64,000 nt of DNA, taken from contig CM033394.1 in the NCBI GenBank assembly GCA_019426215.1, positions 41,104,423-41,168,422 of the forward strand, in the 5' to 3' direction. The notes under the pieces were generated by a model. It was not told where the DNA came from and made no database searches. It saw only the letters and a list, made by a program, of their open reading frames with translations. This DNA is from Buddleja alternifolia (Eukaryota > Streptophyta > Magnoliopsida > Lamiales > Scrophulariaceae). Every line of letters begins with the position of its first letter. Within the stretch, counting starts at the first letter, position 1. Positions 23,690-35,915 of the stretch are shown piece after piece. The position numbers and the translations under genes were made by a program.

Positions 23690-24525
23690 TTAAGAGCTTG
23701 AACCCACGACCACCCACATGAATATTGATATTTAAAACCATTGGACTACAAAGTAATTTGTTTACAAATGCTTGTGTGTAATACATAAGTCTTATTTGTT
23801 TAATTAAAAAATTACTTATTTGCTTAATTAAAAAAGTAAATGGATTGATACAAACTCCAAGAATAGAACCTCTGACCTCCAATTTCATTTAAAGAACTGA
23901 ATAGCACTGGAACACATGATAATATATGTCCTAATGTAAGTGTAGAATTAAATACTTCTTATTTTATTTCATTGAAAAACTCAAAAAACCCATTACAACA
24001 CTATGAATTGAACCTATGACCTCCACTTATCTATAAGGCACTACTTACCACTAGACTACAAGGTAATTGGTTCACTAATGCTTGTGTGTAATACATAACC
24101 TTATTTGTTTAATTACAAAATTCCTTACTTGCTTAATTAAAAGGCTGAAAAAATTGATTCAAACTCCAAGGATCGAACCTAGGACCTTCAATTATATATA
24201 AGAAACCGACTGCCATTGGACCAAATGATAATATATGTACTAATGTAGGTGTAATATTAAGTATTTGTTATTTTATTTCATTAAAAAAAAGAGTCCATTA
24301 CAGCAATATGATTTGAACCTGTGACCTATACTTACCTATAAGGGACTACTCACCACTGGACCACATGGTAATGTGCTTATTAAAGTTGGTGTAAGTGTAC
24401 ATACAACTTGTTTTTTTCATTAAAAGAATAAAAAATTCCATTGTAACTCCAAGAGTCGAACTTGAGACCTCTATTATCAATTGGGGTCTACTAACCATTA
24501 CACCACTGCTGCCTTTGATGCCTAT
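23690..24525 (-). repeat. Tandem array of about six tRNA-like units
   Basis: Six units with spacing of about 140-160 bp each show, on the minus strand, an A-box-like TGGT/CCAGTGGT motif followed about 35-45 bases later by a B-box-like GGTTC(A/G)A motif. On the plus strand the B-box side lies near 23697, 23860, 24008, 24165, 24312 and 24452, for example GATCGAACC and GAGTCGAAC. The last unit reads GTGGTGTAATGGTTAGTAG then AAGTTCGACTCTTGG. Linkers such as TAATGTAGGTGTAA and GCTTGTGTGTAATACATAA are shared between units, so the array grew by tandem duplication. None forms a convincing complete tRNA cloverleaf by eye. Confidence 0.7.
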
Positions 24526-24790
24526 ATCTTGATAATTAATATATATACTAAATATTAACAAATTCTATATATAAATACAAATCAGCCCTAAACTTTCATT
24601 TCTCCTGCTCGCCTGCCCTCAATTGTTGCTCACCTCAATCGATTCCAGAGCAAACTGTTCTCTTTGGGTAAATTGTTTTTTATTAACTGTATATGGTAAT
24701 TAGTTAGAAGTACTTTTAATCTTGAATTCATGGGTAATCTTTTATGCGTAATTAGTTAGAAGTAAAACTATATTTAACCATTTCTTCATC

Positions 24791-24825
<35 letters not shown>

Positions 24826-24966
24826 CCACCGAGAGTTTCTTGATTTCGGTTCGGTAAAGCGATTTTTCTATTAAATTTGTGCTTGCTTTAAGATTGAGTT
24901 GCGAGGATAACATGAATTCTCGATTAGTGGTGAGGTTTTTGAGTTATTCTGTCCATTTTCAGTTGT

Positions 24967-25010
<44 letters not shown>

Positions 25011-25115
25011 CAGTTGTCTGATATACATATATTATATATATATAATGTCTTTATGTCCATATATATAATATATATCATATATATAAAGACAACTGATACA
25101 TTATATATATATATA

Positions 25116-25352
25116 GGGAACACTAGTGGTTAAGAAGATAAATGGGTAATTCTACGTGTGATCGAGATCAATGGTTCGAAATGTATTTTGTATCTCTCTC
25201 TTTATTTATATAATATATAAGTTGTCTTTATAATATATATATATATATGTGTGTATAGATATATATTTATATATGGAACACTAGTGGTTAAGAAGATATT
25301 CTACGTGAGATCGAGATCAATGGTTCCAAATGTATTTTGTATCTCTCTCTCT
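25116..25352 (+). repeat. Direct duplication with plus-strand tRNA-like motifs
   Basis: GGAACACTAGTGGTTAAGAA starts at about 25118 and again at about 25277. Each copy continues to ATCGAGATCAATGGTTC and ATTTTGTATCTCTCTC. Each has an A-box-like TAGTGGTTAAGAAG and a B-box-like GGTTCGAAA/GGTTCCAAA, oriented opposite to the six-unit array. The copies are separated by TA-rich repeats. Confidence 0.6.
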
Positions 25353-25969
25353 TTCATACAAATATAGGTGGGATCCCATCTTACTATGTGAGAGATAAAC
25401 ATTATGACCATTGAACTTGGTTTAGCTAACATAGATTTATTCTAGGATAAACTCAAATTCATTCAGATTTGAGTTTAATCGTTTAACTTTAATCTCAATT
25501 TATTTGACTGAGAAAGATTTATCTTTATTATCAGTTGACGCACGTTTGCTAAATGATAGTGACATTGTGGTTAATTAGTTATTGCGATCTTAGTCATATT
25601 GTCACTTTGACAAGTTCTTGTACTGGACTTTACTTCTTTTTATTTTAATTTGATAAGACATAGTTTGATTTTAATTTGAGTTTTATACATATATATATTC
25701 TGACTTTAATCAGAATCAACAGGAGCTTGGTAATTTAAACTTTGCTAGTTGGACTTTTTTATTAAGTTACATAATTATTCAATCATATTTTTATATTGGT
25801 TTTATTGTGAAATCAGATTGATGAAGCACCCTCAAAAATTATTTCATGCTTCAACTATTATATCCTTCAAAATAGTTTGAAATAGTCTCTTGAAGTCAAA
25901 CATGCTAATAGTAATGAAATCTTAGAAGTTCCAATAATTAAGCTTGGTGTTATTTTTCTTTTAGACAGG

Positions 25970-27742
25970 ATGATGACTAGAGGGCGAGCCGGACGACGAC
26001 AAGTACAACCACGAGGACGAGCTTCGAGCATTCGGGATGAAGATAGTACTTCATCACGTATTTCCAGGGCACACGATGATGAGACACAGGTATATAATTA
26101 TTGTATCCTAAGTAGCGTTTATATTGTTGTATATAGAGATAAATTATGCAGTCTTATTACCATGCTAGCAAACTTGAACTTGAATATGTATGTGGATGAT
26201 TCTTGCATTCGAAATTATAGTTACACCTCTAGTTAAGTGCTACAGGTTGAAGAGACATTATTGGAGTTGGAGAATGATCTCAATAGTACAAGAGCAATGA
26301 AGAACCTTCTTTAGAGATGCAACAAAGGGAAGATAACCTTGGGACACAAATTCCAATAGATCTAGACAAATGGCCTAAAATAACTGTGGTGGACTTGAAG
26401 TAATGTGTACAAGTTATGTTTATATGAAATAAATTTGTAGAACTTAATGGCTATAAATATTATATGTTATTTTCATTTATTTTGTCAACAAGGTTCATTG
26501 AAGTGGATGTCTCTCGAAATATCTCAAATGATATAAAAGGCATTTTTACAAAGGCATACCCAAAGTGGCTCGTGGTGCCAGATGCGACTAAAAATTTACT
26601 GTGGGAGAACTTTAAGGTAATTTGTATTTTCATTAACTAATTAGTATATAGTGTATATTTTCATTAATTAATTAGTATATAGTATGTTTTCATTAACTAA
26701 TTATTTAACGTGATCATTTGTTTGGAAATATGTCAGTTGAGATATAGATGGGACATCACCGATATAGAAATGAGAAAAGTATGGAATGAAAATGCGGGTT
26801 CGAGATTCATGGAAATCCTATACAAAGCTAAGAAAAAAGCAATGAAGAATGTCGAGAAGGAAATTCGTAGAGATGTGAAAGTATTAGACATGGTTGGTCA
26901 TTGCCCAACTTGGATGACCAAAGAGATATGGCAGGAGTTAGTAGAGAAGCATTGGGCAGTAGATATTACCAAAAAAAATGTCAACAAGCTCGAAAGAATC
27001 GCTTGACCGAGAAAGATGGCTCCGTTACGAAACATACATGTGGTTCTATTCCACGTGAAGCCCACCGTCTGCGAATAGTAAAGTTCATTTTGAATCTTTT
27101 GTCTCTTCTGTGCAATTATGTTGATCAGTGATTAATATTCTTTATATAATTGTAGTCAAACATACTCAAACGCCCAATGGATAGTTTTGAGCTCTTTGAA
27201 CGATGCCAGAGAAGCAATCGAGGGGCTGGAGATTTTGTTGATTAAAAAATCAAAAAAAATAAGTGTGAGTACCTTTTACTAGATATCTTATTTATATTAT
27301 TGTTAATAAACTTCTATATGATATTTGTATATAGGACGAGTATAGGTTAAAACAGGGTTGTGGTGATCCCTCCACCCTACCTTCATTTGATTTTTCTTCG
27401 TGGTGTGAAGGGGATGGAGGCCTGTCTAAGGGTCGTTTGTATGGAATTGGGCATAGCCAAAATTTCGGGAGAGCTTCTAGTGGAAGCTCGGTTGATTCTA
27501 CATTGCATCAGAGAGGTCCTAATGAACAAATAGAGGAGCTATCAAAAGTAATTTTTGATATTCAAGAAGATCATCGAAGGAGGGGAGATTTGCTAGAAAA
27601 AGCGCTTGAGGAGGGTCGGGAGTTGCGAAAAATTAATGAAAGCCTTCACGAGGTGCTTAATAAATTGATGGAACGAGTTGAATGTACGAACGACAAGCGT
27701 GAAGGTGGATCTGGACAACGTGATCTTAGCAAAAACCATTGA
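25970..27742 (+). pseudogene. Transposase_24 gene of CACTA element, broken
   Basis: The start is MMTRGRAGRRQVQPRGRAS, an Arg-rich N-terminus like the homologue at 342. Exon-like pieces follow at about 26245-26400, 26493-26616 (FIEVDVSRNISNDIKG, PKWLVVPDATKNLLWENFK), 26737-27080 (LRYRWDITDIEMRKVW, HCPTWMTKEIWQELVEKHW) and 27337-27742 (FSSWCEGDGGLSKGRLYGIG, then a coiled coil). Defects are a TAG within the second piece (near 26312), a frameshift in the A run near 26975, and an unclear donor near 26400. The family accessory protein of CACTA elements; unlikely to be functional here. Confidence 0.82.
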
Positions 27743-28554
27743 TGGCGGAATATGATTTTGTGGGATTCAACTCCTCTCCAATACCCCTTTCCACCAATTA
27801 TGCCCAACACCCTCTTAGATGGATAACACATTATTAATGGCTTGATCCACTGGCTTAAATTTTAATATCTTAACCAAACACTTAAACTCAAGTTATATAT
27901 TTAATATTCTTTAAATAAGGATGATGTTGTTCGATTTTTACACCAAGAAAAATCAAAGAACCAAACAAGGTCTTCTCGATTAATTTTTATAATTAATATA
28001 CTAAAATAATGAATGCTAAAAGTCGAAACTTATGTAGAGAAATGGAAAAAGAATAGGAAAGAAAAGGTAGAAACAGATAGAAAGAAAGGGGAAACCAAGA
28101 AAAAATAGAAATAGAGAAGACAAATAAGAAAGGAGAATGATAAGGAGAAGAAAGAAAATAGTTTTGATTTTTGCTTTTCATTTAGTTACTTTGTTTAGTG
28201 TTTTAGTACTTAACTAATGTCTAATTCAATTATTAAATTGTTTGTTCACCTTAAGATCAATTAAGTAATTGGTTTACAATTAAACTAGTTTGTAGTTACT
28301 GATTGTCATTTTGTAAGGTATTGATAAGTCAATAAATATCTATAATGAAGGTGCTAATAATTATGCACTTATAATAATTATTTGATGAATTTTAGTATCT
28401 CAGTAATGATTCATGATATAGAAACTATTTAGTTTAACATTGCACATGAAGTGATAATTCATATGATAAAGTATAAATTGATAGATTGTGAAAGAATATA
28501 AATGCAGAAATATATATGTATATATAATTAAAGTTACTTATAAATGCAGAAACC

Positions 28555-31500
28555 ATGAATACAGACCGCACTTGGATGTGCGACGTTTGGATAGCAGTGG
28601 TTTTCTTTCAGATGAATTTATCGAACATGTTAAAGAGTTCTTAGACTTTGCGTTTGCACAATAAGAATATGTTTGTAATGGACAAATAAGATGTCCATGT
28701 TCTAACTGTGGTAATAGAAAATTCTTTAATCAAAATGATGTACGCTATCACATTGAAAAGAATGGATTTAACCATAGTTACAATAAATGATATGCACATG
28801 GTGAACCCTTGAACACAAGAGAGAAATTTGGAGGTTCTTCAACGGTTCCTACCGTAGAAGAATCTCGTTATAGAACGATGGTTATGGATGCTATGGGCCC
28901 CGAGGGTGATTGGGATCCAATACATGATGAACAAATACCTAATCCTGAAGCGTAGAAGTTCTTTGACTTATTAAAAGATGCTAATGAGCCACTATGGGAC
29001 GGTTGCAAGAATCACACAAAACTTTCTACTGTGGCTCAATTGTTAAATGTCAAATTAAAGTACAATATGCCTGAAACATGCTATGATCAGTTAGTTTCAA
29101 TCATCAAAAGCATGTTGCCGAAAGGTGAAAAGTCACCAAACATCTTGTACAAGACTAAGAAGCAACTGGTTAAGCTTGGACTTGGTTACGAGAAAATTGA
29201 TGCTTGTGAAAATAATTGCATATTCTATTATAAAGAAAATAAAGATCATTAAGAATGTCCTGTGTGTGGTCATCCTAGGTTAAGCCAATGAAGCGAGGAG
29301 GTCGAAACAAAGTGCCTTTCAAGGTGCTACGTTTATTGCCACTCATACCCCGACTTAAAAGGCTATATGCATCGAGTTATACATGTGAGCACATGACTTG
29401 GCATGACCAAAATCATTCTGAAGACGGGAGAATGGCACACCCATCTCATGGAGAGGCATGGAAGCATTTCGATCGCACTTATCCATCTTTCGATCGGAAA
29501 TTCAAGTACTCCATACTCTTGTTGGCCTGTGATCATTACGATGTACAACCTCCCTCCATAGCTGAGCATGCAAAAATCTTTTATGTTTCTGAATATGGTG
29601 ATTCCAAGCCCAAAGAGTCCAGGAAAAAATCTTGATGTGTTCTTACATCTCCTGATAGATAAGTTGAAAACATTGTGGACTGGGGTTGAAGCTTATGATG
29701 TGTGCAACAAACAAAACTTTAATATGAAAGTTGCACTTATGTGGACAATTAGTAATTTTTCGGCGTATTCAATGCTATCTGAGTGGAGTACTCATGGTTG
29801 GTTAGCATGTCTGTATTGTATGGAAAACACAAAATCTTTCAGATTTCATTGTGGAAAGAAAGCTTGTTGGTTTGATTGTCATCATCAATTTTTGCCTCGT
29901 GGTCATCCCTATAGAAGACAGGCCTACAAGTTTCGCAAGGGAATGATTGAAAATGATTTACCACCTATTCGCTTAAGTGGTGAAGCCATGCGACAAAGGG
30001 TAGAGCAACTTCCTGATATGGAAAACCCGTAGATGGCGCTCAACCAATAGATGGATTTGACAAAACTCACAATTGGGTAAAAAAAAAACATATTTTGGGA
30101 ATCACCTTATTGGCACACAAACCTTATTTGACATAATATGGATGTGATGCACATTGAGAAGAATGTGTTTGATAATATTTTCAACACAGTTATGGATGTC
30201 AAAGATAAAACAAAGGATAATGCCAAAGCTAGAAAAGATTTAGAGATGCATTGCAGTCGCCCGATGTTGCATTTGGTTGAGAGTGCAAACGGAAAAATAT
30301 ACAAGCCCAAAGCTTCTTACACTTTGAGTAAACCGCAAATAAAAGAAGTATGTTCTTGGTTAAAATCATTGAAATTGCCTGATGGGTATTCCAAATATAG
30401 CACGTTGTGTGAATAAGAATGAATGTAAATTTATTGGGATAAAGAGTCATGATTGTCATGTGTTTATGCAAAGATTACTCTCCATAGCATTTAAAGACCT
30501 ATTCCCAAAACCGTTTTGGGAAGCATTAACAGAGCTCAACAATTTTTTCAAGGACATATGTGCAATAGTGTTGCATGTGGAACACATCCAACAACTTGAA
30601 AACCACATTGTTGAAATACTGTGCAAGCTTGAGAAAAAATTTTCGCCAGGATTCTTTGATTCTATGGAACACTTGCCAATTCACCTGGCATATGAAACTA
30701 AAGTCGGTGGGCCAGTACAATATCGTTGGATGTATCCTTTTGAGAGGTATTATTTAATTAATAGTCTCTTCTATTATGAGTACTAGTTATCTTTAACTAG
30801 TCATTTTAAAATCTAACGAATTTGTAGGTTCTATATCACTTGAAGAAAAAAGTTGGAAATCGTGCTCGCGTAGAGGCTTCTATAGTTGAAGCTTATATGA
30901 TTGAAGAAATTTTGACGTTTTGCTCATCCTATTTTGAACCTCATGTACCATCTCGATTGAATCAATTTCCTCGAAATCATGATGGAGGGATGGATACTTA
31001 TGGGAGTACATCGATCTGTGCACATCCAGGCCGAGCACTTGGTCATCGAGTCAAAGTTAGATATCTTGGTGATGATGAGATGAAAGCTGCACATAGACAT
31101 GTCTTGATGAATTATGACAATATCAATCCATTTTTGAAGTGAGTTATTTAACTCGTTTATTATTATCATATTTTAATAGGCCTGTAATAATTATATGTGA
31201 TCATCTCAACTTTGTAGGAAATTTGATGATGAAAAGATGTGTCAATTTCCAAGAATAACTGAAATGGAACTTGGCATACATGATAGGCACTTTTCCGAGT
31301 GCCTACTTGCTCATGTAAGTAGTGCATTAGTTACAATCACTAAGATATGGTATATATTTTAATATCTAATCTCATTTTTAAATAGCTTCAGGATACTAAT
31401 AATAAAGTGGATGATGTAATAAGGAGTTTAGCTCATGGTCCTAGTCGACGAATTTCATGCTATAAAGGGTACTTTGTGAATAGATTCAAATTTCACACTT

Positions 31501-32139
31501 TAGAGTATGGACGTTTTAAAGATACTTCCAACTATGGTGTATGCGTGTTCATATAATGAACATGAAGTAGACTACTATGGGTTGTTGGAAGAGATTCTAG
31601 AGTTGGAGTATTATGGATTGAGGGGTAGAATTGTATTGTTTAAGTGTCATTGGTATGATACTTCTGATAAAGGACTTAAAGTTCATAGATCAAGTCTTGT
31701 TAAAATAAAATTGAACACAAATGACCCTTTTATACTAGTTTCTCAAGCTCAACAAGTGTACTTTCCTACATTTCCGAGCATTAAACGGGAGAGGCGTGAC
31801 TGGTGGGGAGTATGCAAAGTAAAATCTACAAGTATATTTGATATCCCATTAGTTGAAGAACAAGATGGGAGTACTATGCCAAGCACGGAGACTGCTTTTC
31901 AAGAAGGAGAGACATCTGCTCTGCCATTTATTTTGGTAGAGATTGATGAGATTAGCATTGTGCCAGATGCTATGACAGAAGAGCTGGATTCTGATGAGAT
32001 CAATGGTCTTCGACATGCCATGAACATTAATGAAGCAAATATGAGAAATGAAGAGTATCCCGAATCAGAAGAAGACGAGCAAGACCAAGAGGAATATGAT
32101 TCTGATGATAGTGATGATGACATGGAGAGTGATGATTGA
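28555..32139 (+). pseudogene. TNP2-type CACTA transposase, broken
   Basis: The domain order is typical of plant TNP2 proteins. A transposase-associated N-terminus (NTDRTWMCD; GFLSDEFIEHVKEFLDFA; GQIRCPCSNCGN) is followed by the Transposase_21 core (about 28860-30400: LLNVKLKYNMP, ECPVCGHPR, a zinc-binding Cys pattern, YMENTKSFRF-like, MDVMHIEKNVFDNI). Then come DUF4218 (30430-30780: LPIHLAYETKVGGPVQYRWM) and DUF4216 (about 31500-31830: YYGLRGRIVLFKCHWYD, DWWGVCKVK). The C-terminus is acidic. TNP2 supplies the DNA cleavage and strand-transfer activity. In-frame stops (for example near 28661, 28788, 28953, 29250 and 30032) and several frameshifts show it is dead, though the last exon (31507-32139) is still open. 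Confidence 0.88.
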
Positions 32140-33064
32140 ACTTTTCTCATATTGAAGTAAGTAACTTTTATTAGTAATCTTGAAAATATAATTAGACACT
32201 TATATTCTATTTTAGCTATGTGCATAAATATGATTTCTTTAATTTGATATAGAGGAAGAAAGGACTATCTCATCTTTTATTCTGGATGCATCGTGATAGA
32301 ATTTTAGTTGCCTTGAGTATTTTTGTGAAACTTACATTTTAGGGCATAATTAGAAGTAATATTTTCTTCTTCCTTTATCTTTTCAAAGTAAAACTAGCTT
32401 GCAACACTTTAACTTTATATATTATATATTCATGTGGTTTGCAGGCACCAATATTTGTGTGAGGAAGTTGTATGCTTGGAGAATTTGTTTCAAGTATTTT
32501 ACCTTATCATTGCTTATAATAATTGTAATATTTTACCATGGTTTCTAAATTCTTCTTATATAATAATTTAGTTCGTACTTGTCTTGTTTTATTTCTAAAA
32601 AACATCTGTTTAATTTTTATTATATAAAATATGTAAAAATGTTTTTTTACTCACTTTAAATACTAATACTTGTCTCTTGTTCATATTTTAATCTTGAGAT
32701 TATTTTTCTTTAGGGTGAGGAGTAAGACGCTAGCAAGACATACAACGTGGACGAGAGCGAGATCGTTGCATTTTAAATGAAGAGTTAGTGAAATTTCATT
32801 AGTTGGATGAATGATTTAGTAGCTTACATTTGTTAACACTTTGGTTTTTGATTGAATTATAAGATTTATTTGAGTGAAATAGTGAAGGATTTGCATGTTT
32901 CATAGATTTTCAAATGTATGCTTGATTTTTGATATTCGGTGATGATTACATTATTTACTTTGATTGGAATTAATTTAGAATTTGATGTTAATTTGATTGT
33001 ATTGGGATTATGTGTAATGAATCAGGATTAATAAAGTTAATAAATGGAACATGAAAAATATTGG

Positions 33065-33550
33065 GGATTTAGAGACGGATTTAGAGACAAAACTTTGACC
33101 AAATTAGAGAAGGAATTAGTGACTGATATGGAGACGGAAATGTTAACTAAATCAGTGACGGAACTTGTGCCGATATCAGCGACAGTTTTTGAGACCGAAA
33201 AAATTAACTAAATCAGAGATGGATTGAGAGACGGACATCAAATACAGAATTAGAGACGGCTTTAGAGACCATTTTATTGCATAAAAATGAATGAAATTAG
33301 AGACAGATTCAAAGACAGAATAGAGACGGATTTCTTTTGAAAAGTCTCCAAATTAGCCACAGAAACAGAGACGGAATATCTGATCCGTCACTAAAATCAA
33401 CGACGGAAAATTTCTTTCGCAAATTAGCGACGCCACTTTCAGCTACAGGTGCGGCGACCGAAAGGTTCCGTGGCTGATAAGTTTCCACGACGAAAATTTG
33501 GGCTTCAGCGACGGATTTTGCCGTGGCTGAAGCCCTGTTTTCTTCTAGTG
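33065..33550 (+). repeat. CACTA right subterminal repeats and terminal hairpin
   Basis: Many copies of AGAGACGGA/TTAGAGACGG words lead to a hairpin with 15-bp arms at 33500-33514 and 33521-33535 (14 of 15 paired, 6-base loop). The terminus TTTTCTTCTAGTG follows. Confidence 0.85.
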
Positions 33551-33965
33551 ATTCTTAAGGAAAATGGGACTTGAGAGGATTAAATCGTGATGGGAGAATT
33601 TAACATTAACAACCTTCTTTCTTGTGTTTAATGCTTCAACCCAAGTTAGATTAAGGGTCTAGTTTCAAATTAATTCAACATTAGGGGTTAAAATTTATTA
33701 ATTATAACGAGCTATCTATTAGTTAATCAACCATAACAAAAGATTAAGAGTACTTCTCTTACTCTTAGTATTAGTTATCTTTAAGTTGACTACTATTTTA
33801 TATAAAAGAAAAATGCTATACATCACCGTTTTTCTATCATCGAATTTTCACCGCCCCTTGATATAGTATGGATGTATAAAATCTAGTAAAATCAAATAAT
33901 TGCAGGTGATTTCTTATCAAAAGTAGGGATGAAAAATCGGTAGTATGCAAATGGTGGTATATAGC
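33551..33965. other. Intergenic, no gene
   Basis: AT-rich. Bases 33640-33800 resemble a diverged sequence at 56366-56510 (shared words around GGGTCTAGT and AACATTAGGGGTTA), so this is probably an old dispersed repeat. Confidence 0.4.
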
Positions 33966-34955
33966 CAAGGTCTTAAATATCGGTTTCGGAGTAGATATCG
34001 GTGTAGTATATTTATGGAAATTTCGATGGAAATTTCGGGGATATTCAAAATTTCGGTTTCGATTTTAAAGAAATCATGGAAATTTATAAAAATATTTGAA
34101 AATTTGCAATAAAATTTTGGGTAACTTTAATTGTCATTCTTATGCATCTTTTACATTAATAATATTCTATATATAATATATGGATAATGAATTTGTTAAA
34201 TAATATCACTAAAAACTGTTGCGAAAAATATGAAATAAATATAATTTGATAGTAAAATAATAACGAAATCTCATAGGAACTTTATTAAAATAACATGTAC
34301 CAAGATTTAAGTAAAAGTGACTACTCAATACCACATCGAGTTTTTAAGAGAATCGAAATCGCTATCACTAGTATCTGTTCTACCTCTACTTTCATATTGC
34401 AAGTGAAAATTATTAGTTACATGTTGACAATATTCCGCCTATAACATGGAATATTGGCAGTACTGCATAAAATGATGATGATGATATCCTTCTGGTGTTG
34501 AATCTTAAAGAACCCCAATGGGTACTCCACAAGAGTAGTAACATAAACTTGTGGCAAAGGATATGAGTAGGGTTGGTGTGGCATTGTATCCACTGAGTAT
34601 CCACTATGTGTCCAAGGTGGACATATATTATGTGTATAAATATAATTTTCTATAATCTTCTAATTATATGACATTTAAAAAAAATTAAAAATATAAAAAA
34701 AAATTCGGCCAAAATTTCGGTTTCGGTAAATATTTTGGGAAATATCGGGTTACGGCCGAAATTTTGATGGATATTTGACAAAAATATTTTAAATTTCGGG
34801 GAAGTTTCGGGTTTCGGCCAAAATTTCGGGTTTCGGTCGAAATTTTGGAAGATATTCTGCAAAATTGGATCGAAGGTTCGATTTCGCTTTGGAATCCCCC
34901 GAAATCCAAAATTTCGACTGAAATTTTGGTATTTCAGTCGAAATTTTAGACCATG
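33966..34955. mobile_element. Non-autonomous hAT element, 990 bp
   Basis: Termini CAAGGTCTTAAAT and, from the other end, CATGGTCTAAAAT are flanked by a perfect 8-bp duplication TATATAGC (33958-33965 and 34956-34963). The interior has no transposase but carries many copies of GAAATTTCGG/CGAAATTTTGG words near both ends, probably binding motifs or hairpin arms. The perfect duplication argues for a fairly recent insertion. Confidence 0.85.
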
Positions 34956-35457
34956 TATATAGCATTATATAGCATTAAAATTGATACTTCGTGTTAATGA
35001 TTAAGTCACGACAACGAGCCAGGGTGCATCTAATTAACCCTGCGAAGTCTCTTTTAATCGTCAATAGCAGTTCTATAATTATTCAAATCTCTTTGCTATA
35101 TAAATAGTAGTTTTGGAAATTTCGGCCCTTTTTTTTCTTGAGTAACTAATCAAATTACACTTTACCACAATCAAGATTAAATGTAAAGTTGTAATGTACC
35201 CTACACGCATCAAACATTATCTCATCTTAAGAATTTAATCATACATACATGTCCCTTTTAACGCTTTTCGCTAGCACCAACACTTAAACCCTGAACTAGC
35301 TCTTTGCCTAAACAAGATCATATGATCTAAATTATGTTCCATCTCTTATTTCATATAATTAATAAAAGCATACTAAGTGCATAATTTTTTTCTTACATAG
35401 ATAAATAATGTATATTTCATTCACTTGGCATGTATGCAAGTTAATGGAATAGGATGA
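34956..35457. other. Intergenic, no gene
   Basis: No supported feature; includes the 8-bp duplication of the hAT element at its left and GATGA of the copia element at its right. Confidence 0.5.
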
Positions 35458-35915
35458 TGTTAATTGACATGGATGACTGCATCGAGCTAAAGAAATTGAA
35501 GAGAGAGATATTGAATGTAAATCTTGTATATTGAATTCTGAAATGAACAGTACAAAGCTCAAGTCTATTTATGGAATTGGTCAACTGATTTAGAAAGCTT
35601 ACTTACTAAGCTAATTCTACCACTAGCTGTCTAACTAACTAGCTAATTAAGCAATATTACATAAATGCCATTGACTAAATATCTGTAGAAACTGGAATTA
35701 TAAAATGACATCATTGCCCTTATTGTATTTCAATATTCCCCCTCAAGTTGGAATTTGTAAAAGGTTGCAAATTCCCAACTTGGAAAGTAGAAATTGCAAT
35801 TGAGGTCTTCCTAGAGCTTTTGTAAACAAGTCTGCAAGTTGTAGCTTTGTGTTGATATAGCTAGGTGCAATCATTCCTTCCTGCAATTTTTCCCTCACCA
35901 AGTGGCAATCAAGTT

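Larger units (their letters stand above)
23315..33550 (+). mobile_element. Complete CACTA transposon, 10.2 kb
   Basis: The left end CACTACAAGAAAATAGGGCT and the right end, read inwards as CACTAGAAGAAAACAGGGCT, match in about 27 of the first 30 bases. The target duplication ATT is perfect (23312-23314 and 33551-33553). Subterminal arrays of AGAGACGGA-type words lie at 23330-23645 and 33065-33520. Inside are a Transposase_24 gene and a TNP2-type transposase gene, both on the plus strand and both broken, so the element cannot now move by its own products. It also holds an unusual series of tRNA-like units and long TA microsatellites (24797-24821, 24969-25010). Confidence 0.95.

Noticed and set aside
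23690..24525. CRISPR-like spaced repeat array
   Set aside because: Plant nuclear DNA; the repeated units carry tRNA-box motifs and diverged linkers, not short identical repeats with unique spacers.
30382..31142. Separate host genes for the DUF4218-like and neighbouring frames
   Set aside because: They follow in the fixed domain order of TNP2 transposases inside a CACTA element with matching ends.
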